Positions 53,963 to 64,000 of a stretch of DNA of 64,000 nt are shown here, in pieces. A program made the translations under genes and the position numbers. This DNA comes from Clostridioides difficile ATCC 9689 = DSM 1296 (GTDB taxonomy: Bacteria > Bacillota > Clostridia > Peptostreptococcales > Peptostreptococcaceae): the NCBI RefSeq assembly GCF_001077535.1, contig NZ_CP011968.1, positions 3,906,001-3,970,000 of the forward strand. Reading direction: 5' to 3'. The notes beneath the pieces were generated by a model, which saw nothing but the letters and a program-made list of their open reading frames with translations, made no database searches and had not been told where the DNA came from. Positions within the stretch are counted from its first letter, which is position 1; every line of letters starts with the position of its first letter.

Positions 53963-54667
53963 TTATACATGTGTATAATTACTCTTATACAAGTAATTTG
54001 TTAAAATATATTCCATATATGTCTTTAACACACTGACTTCTCCACTCTTACCCAATAATTTTACTGTAGACACTATATCTGCATACCCAAGCATTATTAC
54101 ACCTATAGTGTCCTCATCTACTAAGTTAAATACATTAATTAATTCTTTCCTACTCAAATCATTTTTCTTATATAGAGACAAAAGTATCATATGATATCTT
54201 ACATATTTACTTATAAGTCTATATGTCTCTGTTGATAACTCTAACTTTATTCCCATATTGTCAATTATTTGAGCACCTATTTTTTCATGATTTGTGAAAT
54301 GAACTCTTCCGGTTTCATCTAAGGTCATACTGTCAGGCTTACCTATATCATGTAAAAATGTTCCCAGCTTTAATACATGTAACTTATTTATTCCTTCTTC
54401 AATATATGTGTTTAAATAGTTTGACACATGTTTTCTTAGATGTATTGGAAAAAAATCCTTATCATTTAATACTATTTCTAATTCTTTTAATGCATTTATA
54501 GAATGTTCAAAACAATTTACTACATGATATTTACATTCACCTACAGACTTCATACAGCTTATTTTAGGAATTATTTTTTCTAATTCATGCTTATTATCTA
54601 ATTCTATAAATATTTTATGTGTATCTTCCCTCTTTAAACTCTCTATTATAATTTTCCCTATTTCCAT
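53963..54667 (-). CDS. HD-domain phosphohydrolase, CCA-adding-enzyme-like
   Basis: The protein has 234 residues. Its HD motif is GTFLHDIGKP, with flanking metal ligands in VVNCFEHSINALKEL and HFTNHEKIGAQI. The spacing and the HEK.GA pattern are like the HD domain found at the C-terminus of some CCA tRNA nucleotidyltransferases, but no nucleotidyltransferase domain is present. Function is unknown; a 2',3'-phosphodiesterase or phosphatase is possible by analogy. It lies 22 bases after rsmI and probably ends that operon. Confidence 0.8.
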   Translation of the reverse strand: MEIGKIIIESLKREDTHKIFIELDNKHELEKIIPKISCMKSVGECKYHVVNCFEHSINALKELEIVLNDKDFFPIHLRKHVSNYLNTYIEEGINKLHVLKLGTFLHDIGKPDSMTLDETGRVHFTNHEKIGAQIIDNMGIKLELSTETYRLISKYVRYHMILLSLYKKNDLSRKELINVFNLVDEDTIGVIMLGYADIVSTVKLLGKSGEVSVLKTYMEYILTNYLYKSNYTHV

Positions 54668-54689
54668 AAAATCACCTCAGATTCAGGCT

Positions 54690-55523
54690 TTATAAATCTA
54701 AAACTTGTTTATAAACCACATCTTTCTTTAACTTTCTATCTTTACAAACTATTTTTATTGCATCTTTTTTGTTCATACCACTTTCAATTAGTTTTAAAAC
54801 ATATTCCCTATCTGTAAGCCCATCATAATTTTCTTTCTTTGACTTCTCACCATGAAAACCCTCTACTATTAATACAAACTCTCCTCTTACTTCTTTTTCC
54901 TCAAATATTTTTATGGTAGTTTCTATATTTTCTCTTATTATTTCTTGATATTTTTTTGTAAGTTCTCTATTTATAGAAATATTCCTATTACCAAGAATTT
55001 TAAGCATATCTTTTAGTGTATCCTTCAATCTATGTGGTGATTCATAGAAAATTATAGTTCTACTTTCTTCCTTTAATTCTTCCAATTGTGCTTTCCTAAC
55101 TTTTTTATCTCTATCTAAAAAGCCCTCAAAAACAAATCTATGTGTGTCCATACCAGAGCCAACTAAAGCCGTTACAAAGGCTGTTGCACCTGGCAATACT
55201 TCTATCTCTATGTTATTTTGTATAGCTTGTTTTATTATCTCTTCTCCTGGGTCAGATATACCAGGCATACCTGCATCACTTATCAGAGCTATATTTTCAC
55301 CATCAATTAGTTTATTTATCAAATAATCTCCCTTTGAATCCTTATTATGTTCATGATAACTAGTTAGTGGTTTTGAGATTTCAAAATGATTTAAAAGTTT
55401 TATACTATGTCTTGTATCTTCTGCTGCAATCAAGTCTACTTCTTTTAATATTCTTAAAGTTCTATATGTTATATCTTCTAGGTTTCCTATTGGTGTTGGA
55501 CATATGTACAATTTCCCGCTCAT
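54690..55523 (-). CDS. rsmI: 16S rRNA 2'-O-ribose C1402 methyltransferase RsmI
   Basis: This 277-residue tetrapyrrole-methylase-fold protein has the RsmI signature LYICPTPIGNLEDITYRTL, IAAEDTRHSIKLLNHF, SDAGMPGISDPGE and LPGATAFVTALVGSG. It methylates C1402 of 16S rRNA with SAM. Its start is contiguous with the stop of the tRNA methyltransferase gene. The pair yabB-rsmI (yabC) is conserved in Bacillus. Confidence 0.96.
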   Translation of the reverse strand: MSGKLYICPTPIGNLEDITYRTLRILKEVDLIAAEDTRHSIKLLNHFEISKPLTSYHEHNKDSKGDYLINKLIDGENIALISDAGMPGISDPGEEIIKQAIQNNIEIEVLPGATAFVTALVGSGMDTHRFVFEGFLDRDKKVRKAQLEELKEESRTIIFYESPHRLKDTLKDMLKILGNRNISINRELTKKYQEIIRENIETTIKIFEEKEVRGEFVLIVEGFHGEKSKKENYDGLTDREYVLKLIESGMNKKDAIKIVCKDRKLKKDVVYKQVLDL

Positions 55524-56270
55524 TTACAACTCTCCTATATCTTTATTATTATATATTGCTTTTAATTCTTTTGTATAATTCCCATCTTCTCCATAAACAT
55601 ACAATGGGTCCAATATTTTAAGCTCTGGCCTTCCATCTTTTACAAATTGAACCAAAACTAAGTTCGGTGCTTTTTGAGGTCTTGGATGCACAAATTGAAT
55701 AACCTTTGGTTCTAATTTATATTTTCTCCCTAAAGTTATTATATCAACCAATCTTGTTGGTCTATGTATCATGAAGAATTTTCCTCTAGGCATAACCAAT
55801 CTGGATGCAGCTCTAATTACATCTTCCAAATTGCACCTTACTTCATGTCTTGATATTGCTTTTTTATCATTTGGATTTTTTATTCCATCAATATGCATAT
55901 ATGGAGGATTTGATGTGACTACATGGTAACCATTTATGTCTAAGACTTTGTCTATGTATTTTATATCTTCATTTATAATCTCAACTCTTTCTTCTAATCC
56001 ATTTAATTTTATAGAACGAGTTGCCATTTCATATACATCTTCTTGTATTTCCACGCCAATAATTTTTTTAGCTTCACTTTTTCCAGCTATCAAAATAGGT
56101 ATAATTCCAGTTCCAGTACCCAAATCTACTACTTTGGCATCTTTTTTTATTTTAGTAAAATTGGCTAATAAAACTGCATCTATACCAAAACAAAAACCAT
56201 TAGTATCTTGTATAATTTTAAGGCCTTTTAATTGTAAATCATCTATTCTTTCTGAATCTTTTAATTGCAT
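55524..56270 (-). CDS. tRNA1(Val) adenine-N6 methyltransferase, TrmN6/YabB-like
   Basis: This 248-residue SAM-dependent methyltransferase has the SAM loop VVDLGTGTGIIPILIAGK and the N6-adenine motif SNPPYMHIDG (NPPY). A C-terminal lysine-containing tail follows. The TrmN6/YabB family modifies A37 of tRNA1(Val) in E. coli. Substrate assignment here rests on homology and on its place before rsmI. It lies about 75 bases after ricT, and the terminator at 56317-56343 lies in that gap. Confidence 0.88.
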   Translation of the reverse strand: MQLKDSERIDDLQLKGLKIIQDTNGFCFGIDAVLLANFTKIKKDAKVVDLGTGTGIIPILIAGKSEAKKIIGVEIQEDVYEMATRSIKLNGLEERVEIINEDIKYIDKVLDINGYHVVTSNPPYMHIDGIKNPNDKKAISRHEVRCNLEDVIRAASRLVMPRGKFFMIHRPTRLVDIITLGRKYKLEPKVIQFVHPRPQKAPNLVLVQFVKDGRPELKILDPLYVYGEDGNYTKELKAIYNNKDIGEL

Positions 56271-56316
56271 ATATAAATTCTCCTCAAATATTAATAACTT
56301 TAAGCATTAATTGCTT

Positions 56317-56343
56317 TAAAAAAGGTAGGAAAAGCCCTACCTT
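56317..56343 (-). terminator. Terminator after ricT
   Basis: The perfect 8-bp stem aaggtagg (56322-56329) and cctacctt (56336-56343) runs into T5-6 on the minus strand. It begins only four bases past the ricT stop. Confidence 0.75.
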
Positions 56344-56347
56344 AAAT

Positions 56348-57241
56348 TTAATCTTCTAATTTCTTTAGCTCTCTTAGTGTGGCTTCATCTAATCCATCAT
56401 TATCCTTACATTTACCACCACAGCCATCACATTTTTTAGGCTCTCTAAGTATTTTTATATCTTCTCTTGTATATATCTTTACTGTCTTGTCTTGAAATTC
56501 CACTTTAATTTGTTCTAATAAAGGATTCACTTCTACAACTTTTCCTTTTCCATCATCTGATTGCACCAATGCACCTACAACAGGCATTTTTTCTATTGCT
56601 TCACTATATACATCATGCTCATATTTTAAGCAACAGAATAATCTCCCACATATTCCAGATATTTTTGTTGGATTTAGAGATAGACTTTGGTCTTTTGCCA
56701 TTTTTATTGAAACTGGTTGAAAATCACCTAACCAAGATGAACAACAAAGTTTTCTACCACAAGGCCCTAGACCTCCTATAGATTTAGCTTCATCTCTGAC
56801 ACCTATTTGTCTAAGTTCTATTCTAGTTTTAAATATAGCAGCTAAGTCTTTTACCAATTCTCTAAAATCTATTCTTCCTTCTGCTGTAAAGTAAAAAATC
56901 AACTTATTCCTATCAAATGTATACTCACAATCTATTAAAAACATTGTTAACTCATGTTCTTTTATTTTTTGTTGGCACAACTCAAAAGTTTCTTTTGCCT
57001 TTTCCTTATTTTCTAGATATACTTTTTTATCTTCTTCTGTAGCTATTCTTATAATTGGCTTCAAAGGAGAAACTAATTCGCTTTCATCCATATCTTTTGG
57101 ACCAACGACTACTTTCCCATACTCCAAGCCTCTTGCAGTTTCTACAACTACATCCATATCTTGCTCTATATTAAAATCAACAGGGTCAAAATAATATATT
57201 TTCCCAGCACTTTTAAACCTTATACCTACTATCTTTATCAT
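56348..57241 (-). CDS. ricT: PSP1-domain regulator RicT (YaaT)
   Basis: This 297-residue protein has the PSP1 C-terminal-type core: FKSAGKIYYFDPVDFNIEQD, VVVETARGLEYGKVV, and YFTAEGRIDFRELVKDLAAI. A Cys cluster follows (GPCGRKLCC, ICGRLFCCLKYEH) and a further pair at CDGCGGKC. In B. subtilis RicT is part of the RicAFT Fe-S complex that affects RNase Y processing, sporulation and biofilm. It overlaps holB by four bases (ATGA), which implies translational coupling. Confidence 0.94.
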   Translation of the reverse strand: MIKIVGIRFKSAGKIYYFDPVDFNIEQDMDVVVETARGLEYGKVVVGPKDMDESELVSPLKPIIRIATEEDKKVYLENKEKAKETFELCQQKIKEHELTMFLIDCEYTFDRNKLIFYFTAEGRIDFRELVKDLAAIFKTRIELRQIGVRDEAKSIGGLGPCGRKLCCSSWLGDFQPVSIKMAKDQSLSLNPTKISGICGRLFCCLKYEHDVYSEAIEKMPVVGALVQSDDGKGKVVEVNPLLEQIKVEFQDKTVKIYTREDIKILREPKKCDGCGGKCKDNDGLDEATLRELKKLED

Positions 57242-58173
57242 TTAATCACCTCGTATATATTTAAAGACATAACTTGTATGCTTATATTGAAATTGCAATT
57301 GCTTTTTATTTTACTCTTTGCATCTTCTATTATATCAATAATCTTGGACAATTGAGAATAACTAATTTTTCCACTCATATTTTGAATGAAAACTAGCTTA
57401 TCTACATTTATTAACATGTTCTTGTTTACATTTTCTTTTAATAGGATGATATCTCGAAAATAGTTTATCATCATATCTAATAAAGCTATAATCTTACCTC
57501 TATATTTTTCCATATTATTTGGTATATTTAAAATCTCCACTATGTTTTTATCTAACATTATCTGAATATACTGTTGTATATCTTCTCTCATCATTGAAAA
57601 CTCAGAAGACTGAGATAGATTTAGAGCATTCTCAATACTTCCTCTCGAAAAAATAGCCAATAATTGAGCTCTTTCTTCTTCTATACCTGTATTTATCAAA
57701 TAACGTTTTAAGTCTTCAATTGGTATAGGTGAGAACTTTATTATATCACATCTAGATTTTATAGTTTCTAATAAAGATTCCTTGTTGTTTGTGACTAAGA
57801 TTATTATAGCATAGTTTGGAGGTTCCTCTAACGTCTTTAAAAGTGCATTTTGAGCTTCCACAGTCATTTTTTCAGCATTATTGATTATATATATTTTATA
57901 GTCTTTATGAGGTCTTATTACTATATCTGATTGTAAATTTCTGATTTGAGCTATTTTTATACTATTTCCATCTGGTTTTATGAGTACATAGTCTGGACTA
58001 TTTTCGAGATTTTCATAATCAAGTAATAGTTTTGATAATTCATCTGCAAATTTCTTTTTTCCTATTCCATCCATTCCTTCAAACATATACGCATTATTAA
58101 GTTTATTTTTCTTTATAGAATTTGTTAAATATTTCTTTGCAAAATCTTGCCCTATAATATTTTCAAAATACAT
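57238..58173 (-). CDS. holB: DNA polymerase III delta' subunit
   Basis: This 311-residue protein has an N-terminal AAA+ clamp-loader module: IGQDFAKKYLTNSIKKNKLNNAYMFEG in part, a degenerate P-loop (GMDGIGKKKF), NAEKMTVEAQNALLKTLEEPP and the SRC-type arginine motif IKSRCDIIKF. It loads the sliding clamp as part of the tau/delta/delta' complex. It overlaps the ricT start by four bases and follows tmk by two, as in B. subtilis (tmk-yaaQ-yaaR-holB-ricT), except that yaaQ and yaaR are missing. Confidence 0.92.
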   Translation of the reverse strand: MYFENIIGQDFAKKYLTNSIKKNKLNNAYMFEGMDGIGKKKFADELSKLLLDYENLENSPDYVLIKPDGNSIKIAQIRNLQSDIVIRPHKDYKIYIINNAEKMTVEAQNALLKTLEEPPNYAIIILVTNNKESLLETIKSRCDIIKFSPIPIEDLKRYLINTGIEEERAQLLAIFSRGSIENALNLSQSSEFSMMREDIQQYIQIMLDKNIVEILNIPNNMEKYRGKIIALLDMMINYFRDIILLKENVNKNMLINVDKLVFIQNMSGKISYSQLSKIIDIIEDAKSKIKSNCNFNISIQVMSLNIYEVIK

Positions 58174-58175
58174 AT

Positions 58176-58865
58176 TTATCTCTCCATAGGTTTTATTGAA
58201 TCAAGAACTATTTTATAAATTTCATTATGTATACTTTCAATACTTCTTAATTTGTTATCTAAAACACAATTTATTTTTTTCCAATCATATTTATCTGCTA
58301 TATATAAAGCATTGTTGTAAGATTTCTCTAAATACTCTATGTCACTTTCATGAATATCCTTTTTTTCTTCCCCTGTAATTTTATTTTTTCTATTCTCCAT
58401 AAGCTTTTTACTAAATTCAATAGGCACATCTAAAAATATAACACAATCAGGTTGTGGTATCTTAAATAAATTAAATTCATAATCAGCTAACCAATTTAAA
58501 TACTCTTCTCTATCACAAATATCCATTTTAGAGGCCTGATGTACCATATTAGAGGTTGTATATCTATCTGCGATAATTATTCCACCTTCATTGTAAAACT
58601 CCTCCCAATCGGTTTTAAATGATGCATACCTATCAGCTGTAAAAAAAGTTGATGCTATATATGGGTCTACATCTGATGCATTTTTACCAAAGTCTCCTTT
58701 TAGGTACATTTTCACCAAGGCAGATGATGGAGATTCATAATTTGGATATTCTACCTTTTTAATCATATAGCCTTCTTTTTTTAATCTTTCATATAATATT
58801 TCTGTTTGAGTAGCCTTTCCACTTGCATCTGAACCACTCTCTATAATTATTAACTTACCTTTCAT
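58176..58865 (-). CDS. tmk: Thymidylate kinase
   Basis: The protein has 229 residues from the ATG at 58865. The two upstream ATGs overlap or crowd GGAGG, which stands eight bases before this ATG, so they are rejected. It has the TMK fold with P-loop ESGSDASGKATQ and the DR(Y) motif ADRYTTSNMVHQASK, plus the lid region IKPMER end. The position of the P-loop normally holding Ser/Thr after GK is Ala, followed by Thr, so this is an atypical P-loop. It phosphorylates dTMP to dTDP. It lies two bases before holB. Confidence 0.88.
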   Translation of the reverse strand: MKGKLIIIESGSDASGKATQTEILYERLKKEGYMIKKVEYPNYESPSSALVKMYLKGDFGKNASDVDPYIASTFFTADRYASFKTDWEEFYNEGGIIIADRYTTSNMVHQASKMDICDREEYLNWLADYEFNLFKIPQPDCVIFLDVPIEFSKKLMENRKNKITGEEKKDIHESDIEYLEKSYNNALYIADKYDWKKINCVLDNKLRSIESIHNEIYKIVLDSIKPMER

Positions 58866-58995
58866 TTTCATATCCTCCATACAAACACTTTTTACTTTTT
58901 TAGTACTTTTATTAGATAGCTCTATATAAGCAGTCTATTTATTTCTCTTCACAATTTTAAACTATCTACTTCTATCTACTTTTATATCATAATTT

Positions 58996-60405
58996 TTAAA
59001 TGTCTTCTAAATCTATTACTTGTATAAAATTTAAATCTACATCTTTCAATCCACTCACAATCATGCCTTTAGAATGACAAAACATTAGATAGTCTATTAT
59101 TTCTTTACTTATTACTTCACCAGGAGATATTACACTTATTCCAGGTGGGTATGGAACTATACATTCACCACAAACTTTACCTATGCTGTCATATATTTTA
59201 ACACTTTTTTTAGTTTTATAAAATGCTTCTCTAGGTGTTAATATTTTCTTTGGAATAACAACAGGGTATTTTTTATTTTCTAACTTTTCAAATTTAAAGT
59301 CTTCCTTTACAACATTGTTTAATGCTGTTTCTAAACTAGAGAAATCCTCAGCAGTATTTCCTATTGTACATATTAAAAGAACTCCATAATAATTAGATAA
59401 CTCCACTTGTATGTTATATTTATTTCTCAAAATATTTTCTAGTTCATAACCTGTTAAACCCATGTTTTTAGATGATATAAATATTTTTGTTTTATCATTT
59501 GTGTCGTATATATTAATATTTGAATCAACTTTATTTTTGAAAGTTATAATATTATTTAAAAGCTCTTCCATTAATTCTTTTCCTTTATTTTCATATATAT
59601 CTACTGCTAATTCCAGAGAAGATAATAATAAATATGAAGGGCTTGAAGATTCTGTAATTCTTAACATGTTCAATATTTTATCTATATCAACTCGGTCTCC
59701 CTGTATATGTATCATTGACGATTGTGTAAATGCTGGAAGAGTTTTATGTGTACTCTGTACAACTATATCTGCGCCTTGCTCAAGAGCTGTTTTAGGAAGC
59801 CTCTCGCTAAGCCCTAAATGCGCACCATGTGCTTCATCTACTATCACTACCATCTTTTTGCTATGTGCATAATTACATATGTATTCTAAATCATATGTCA
59901 TTCCATAATATGTAGGATAAGTAAGCAGTACTGCTTTTGCATCCAAGTTTTTATCTATTATATCAATCACATTACTTATAGATATCCCTTTTAAGATATT
60001 TGTCTCTTCACTTATCTCACAAGGCACATACTCTATATCTATATCTCCTAAAATACATCCATTTATAACAGACTGATGACAGTCTCTATTTGTTATTATT
60101 TTACTTTTAGGACTACATACTGACATTATTGCAGATTGTATTCCACAGCTACTACCATTTACTAAATAGCAAGTATAATCACTTTTAAATACTCTTGATG
60201 CTTTTTTTTGTGAATTTTTTATAATTCCTTCCGGAAAGTGTAAATTATCTGTTCCTAATATCTCAGTTGTATCCATTTTATACAAATTTTTTAGTATATC
60301 TTTATATCCTAACTTTTTATAAACCTGTCCCTTTTTATGACCAGGCATATGAAAAGATATTACTTCTTCATTTACAATCTTATTTAATTCATTAATAATA
60401 AACAT
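58996..60405 (-). CDS. Orn/Lys/Arg decarboxylase family protein (YaaO-like)
   Basis: This 469-residue PLP-dependent enzyme has MPGHKKGQ, VDEAHGAH and the PLP lysine in QSTHKTLPAFTQSS. A C-terminal domain with YPPGISVISPGE follows. It is the aminotransferase-fold decarboxylase group that includes SpeA and CadA. Substrate (Arg, Lys or Orn) cannot be told from the sequence. It is adjacent to the tmk-holB cluster as yaaO is in B. subtilis. A terminator-like hairpin lies upstream of it at 60508-60543. Confidence 0.9.
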   Translation of the reverse strand: MFIINELNKIVNEEVISFHMPGHKKGQVYKKLGYKDILKNLYKMDTTEILGTDNLHFPEGIIKNSQKKASRVFKSDYTCYLVNGSSCGIQSAIMSVCSPKSKIITNRDCHQSVINGCILGDIDIEYVPCEISEETNILKGISISNVIDIIDKNLDAKAVLLTYPTYYGMTYDLEYICNYAHSKKMVVIVDEAHGAHLGLSERLPKTALEQGADIVVQSTHKTLPAFTQSSMIHIQGDRVDIDKILNMLRITESSSPSYLLLSSLELAVDIYENKGKELMEELLNNIITFKNKVDSNINIYDTNDKTKIFISSKNMGLTGYELENILRNKYNIQVELSNYYGVLLICTIGNTAEDFSSLETALNNVVKEDFKFEKLENKKYPVVIPKKILTPREAFYKTKKSVKIYDSIGKVCGECIVPYPPGISVISPGEVISKEIIDYLMFCHSKGMIVSGLKDVDLNFIQVIDLEDI

Positions 60406-60507
60406 ATATTAATAGTACTCCTTTTTTACATAATACTTCTTTTTAAAACTTCAATTCTTATCTATTTTACCATTAAAAAAGAAACAAATTAATATTTTTA
60501 TAAAATT

Positions 60508-60543
60508 AAATACCTCATTCTAAACATTTAGAATGAGGTATTT
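60508..60543 (-). terminator. Terminator after DUF378 gene
   Basis: A 17-bp perfect inverted repeat, aaatacctcattctaaa (60508-60524) and tttagaatgaggtattt (60527-60543), is followed on the minus strand by AATTTT. It lies about 17 bases past the stop of the small gene. Confidence 0.82.
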
Positions 60544-60559
60544 AACATAAAAGCATAAA

Positions 60560-60751
60560 TTATTCTCTATCATCAGACATTAAACTTGGTATTAAGTATA
60601 ATCCAGCTAAACCTACAATGAAGTATATTATTCTACTTACCATTTCATATGTTCCACCAAAGATACTACCTATTAAGTCTGTACCTAGAATACCAATTGC
60701 ACCCCAGTTAAGCGCACCTATTATAGCTAAAATTAAAGCAACTTTTTTCAC
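60560..60751 (-). CDS. DUF378 family small membrane protein
   Basis: This 63-residue protein has two hydrophobic segments and the DUF378 signature ALILAIIGALNWGAIGILGTD followed by IIYFIVGLAGLYLI. Function is unknown. The start is GTG at 60751 with GAGGAG eight bases upstream. It lies about 120 bases past the 5S rRNA gene on the same strand. No GC-rich terminator hairpin separates it from the rRNA, so read-through is possible. Confidence 0.85.
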   Translation of the reverse strand: MKKVALILAIIGALNWGAIGILGTDLIGSIFGGTYEMVSRIIYFIVGLAGLYLIPSLMSDDRE

Positions 60752-60870
60752 TTATATCACTCCTCAAGAATTAAATTTTTATAAAGTCCATAATTCCTGT
60801 GTTTAGTTTTCCCGAAATGAAAAAAGAAATACGTATTTTTTGTTTTTTTTGACAAAAAATAAAAAAAATT

Positions 60871-60988
<118 letters not shown>

Positions 60989-61113
60989 AATCTTTATGCT
61001 TAATATTTCTATTAAGTTTTTAATAAGTTTATAGAATCTAGTAATACTAGTTTCTTTAGAGTTAGCACTCTAAAAACTACACATATATCTTAATGAATGA
61101 ACATCAAATAAAT

Positions 61114-64000
<2,887 letters not shown>

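Overview
The window is from a low-GC Gram-positive anaerobe and reads as Clostridioides difficile or a very close relative. The grounds are the gene complement, a Gram-positive type IV pilus (T4P) locus of the known C. difficile layout behind a class II cyclic-di-GMP riboswitch, and strongly AT-rich intergenic DNA. Most of the gene order matches the origin-proximal yaa/yab region of Bacillus subtilis (yaaO-tmk-holB-ricT-yabB-rsmI ... metG-tatD ... rnmV-ksgA ... purR-spoVG-glmU-prs ... pth-mfd-spoVT-yabM-yabN-yabO-yabP-yabQ), with C. difficile-specific blocks inserted. Nearly everything lies on the minus strand, so the biological reading direction is from 64000 down to 1. Only murC, pncB and an Lrp-type regulator are on the plus strand.

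From the right end: a nearly complete 23S rRNA (its 5' end lies just past the edge) and a 5S rRNA; a small DUF378 membrane protein; an Orn/Lys/Arg decarboxylase; a tmk-holB-ricT unit; a tRNA methyltransferase, rsmI and an HD-domain protein; pncB-lrp on plus; spmA-spmB (spore maturation); metG under a methionine T-box; tatD. Then comes a carbon-phosphorus lyase operon, phnGHIJKLM, followed by a PHP-family phosphodiesterase and a 2-aminoethylphosphonate/iron-type ABC transporter (ATPase, fused permease, binding protein). Downstream lies a decayed second copy of the transporter segment, of which only another binding-protein gene survives intact.

The centre holds rnmV-ksgA, an acidic protein of unknown function, a peptidase-T-like M20 enzyme, a cation diffusion facilitator and a membrane-anchored unknown. 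Next are murC and purR, divergent with symmetric overlapping promoter-like elements, then spoVG behind a textbook sigma-H promoter, and glmU-prs.

Between prs and pth the housekeeping order is interrupted by the main T4P locus, in transcription order pilA1, pilB1, pilC1, pilMN, pilO, pilV, pilU, pilK, pilT and two prepilin peptidases. Upstream of pilA1 there is a good sigma-A promoter, a c-di-GMP-II aptamer and an overlapping terminator. Further upstream in the same gap (22346-22822) sits an apparently independent, highly structured transcript with its own promoter, a 12-codon reading frame, a 17-bp closing stem, a possible pseudoknot and a terminator. This is the least explained element of the window.

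The left end carries pth-mfd-prsA, with no terminator between the pilus genes and pth, then spoVT, a SpoVB-type flippase, mazG, HU, yabO, yabP and the start of yabQ. No insertion sequence, prophage or CRISPR array was seen.
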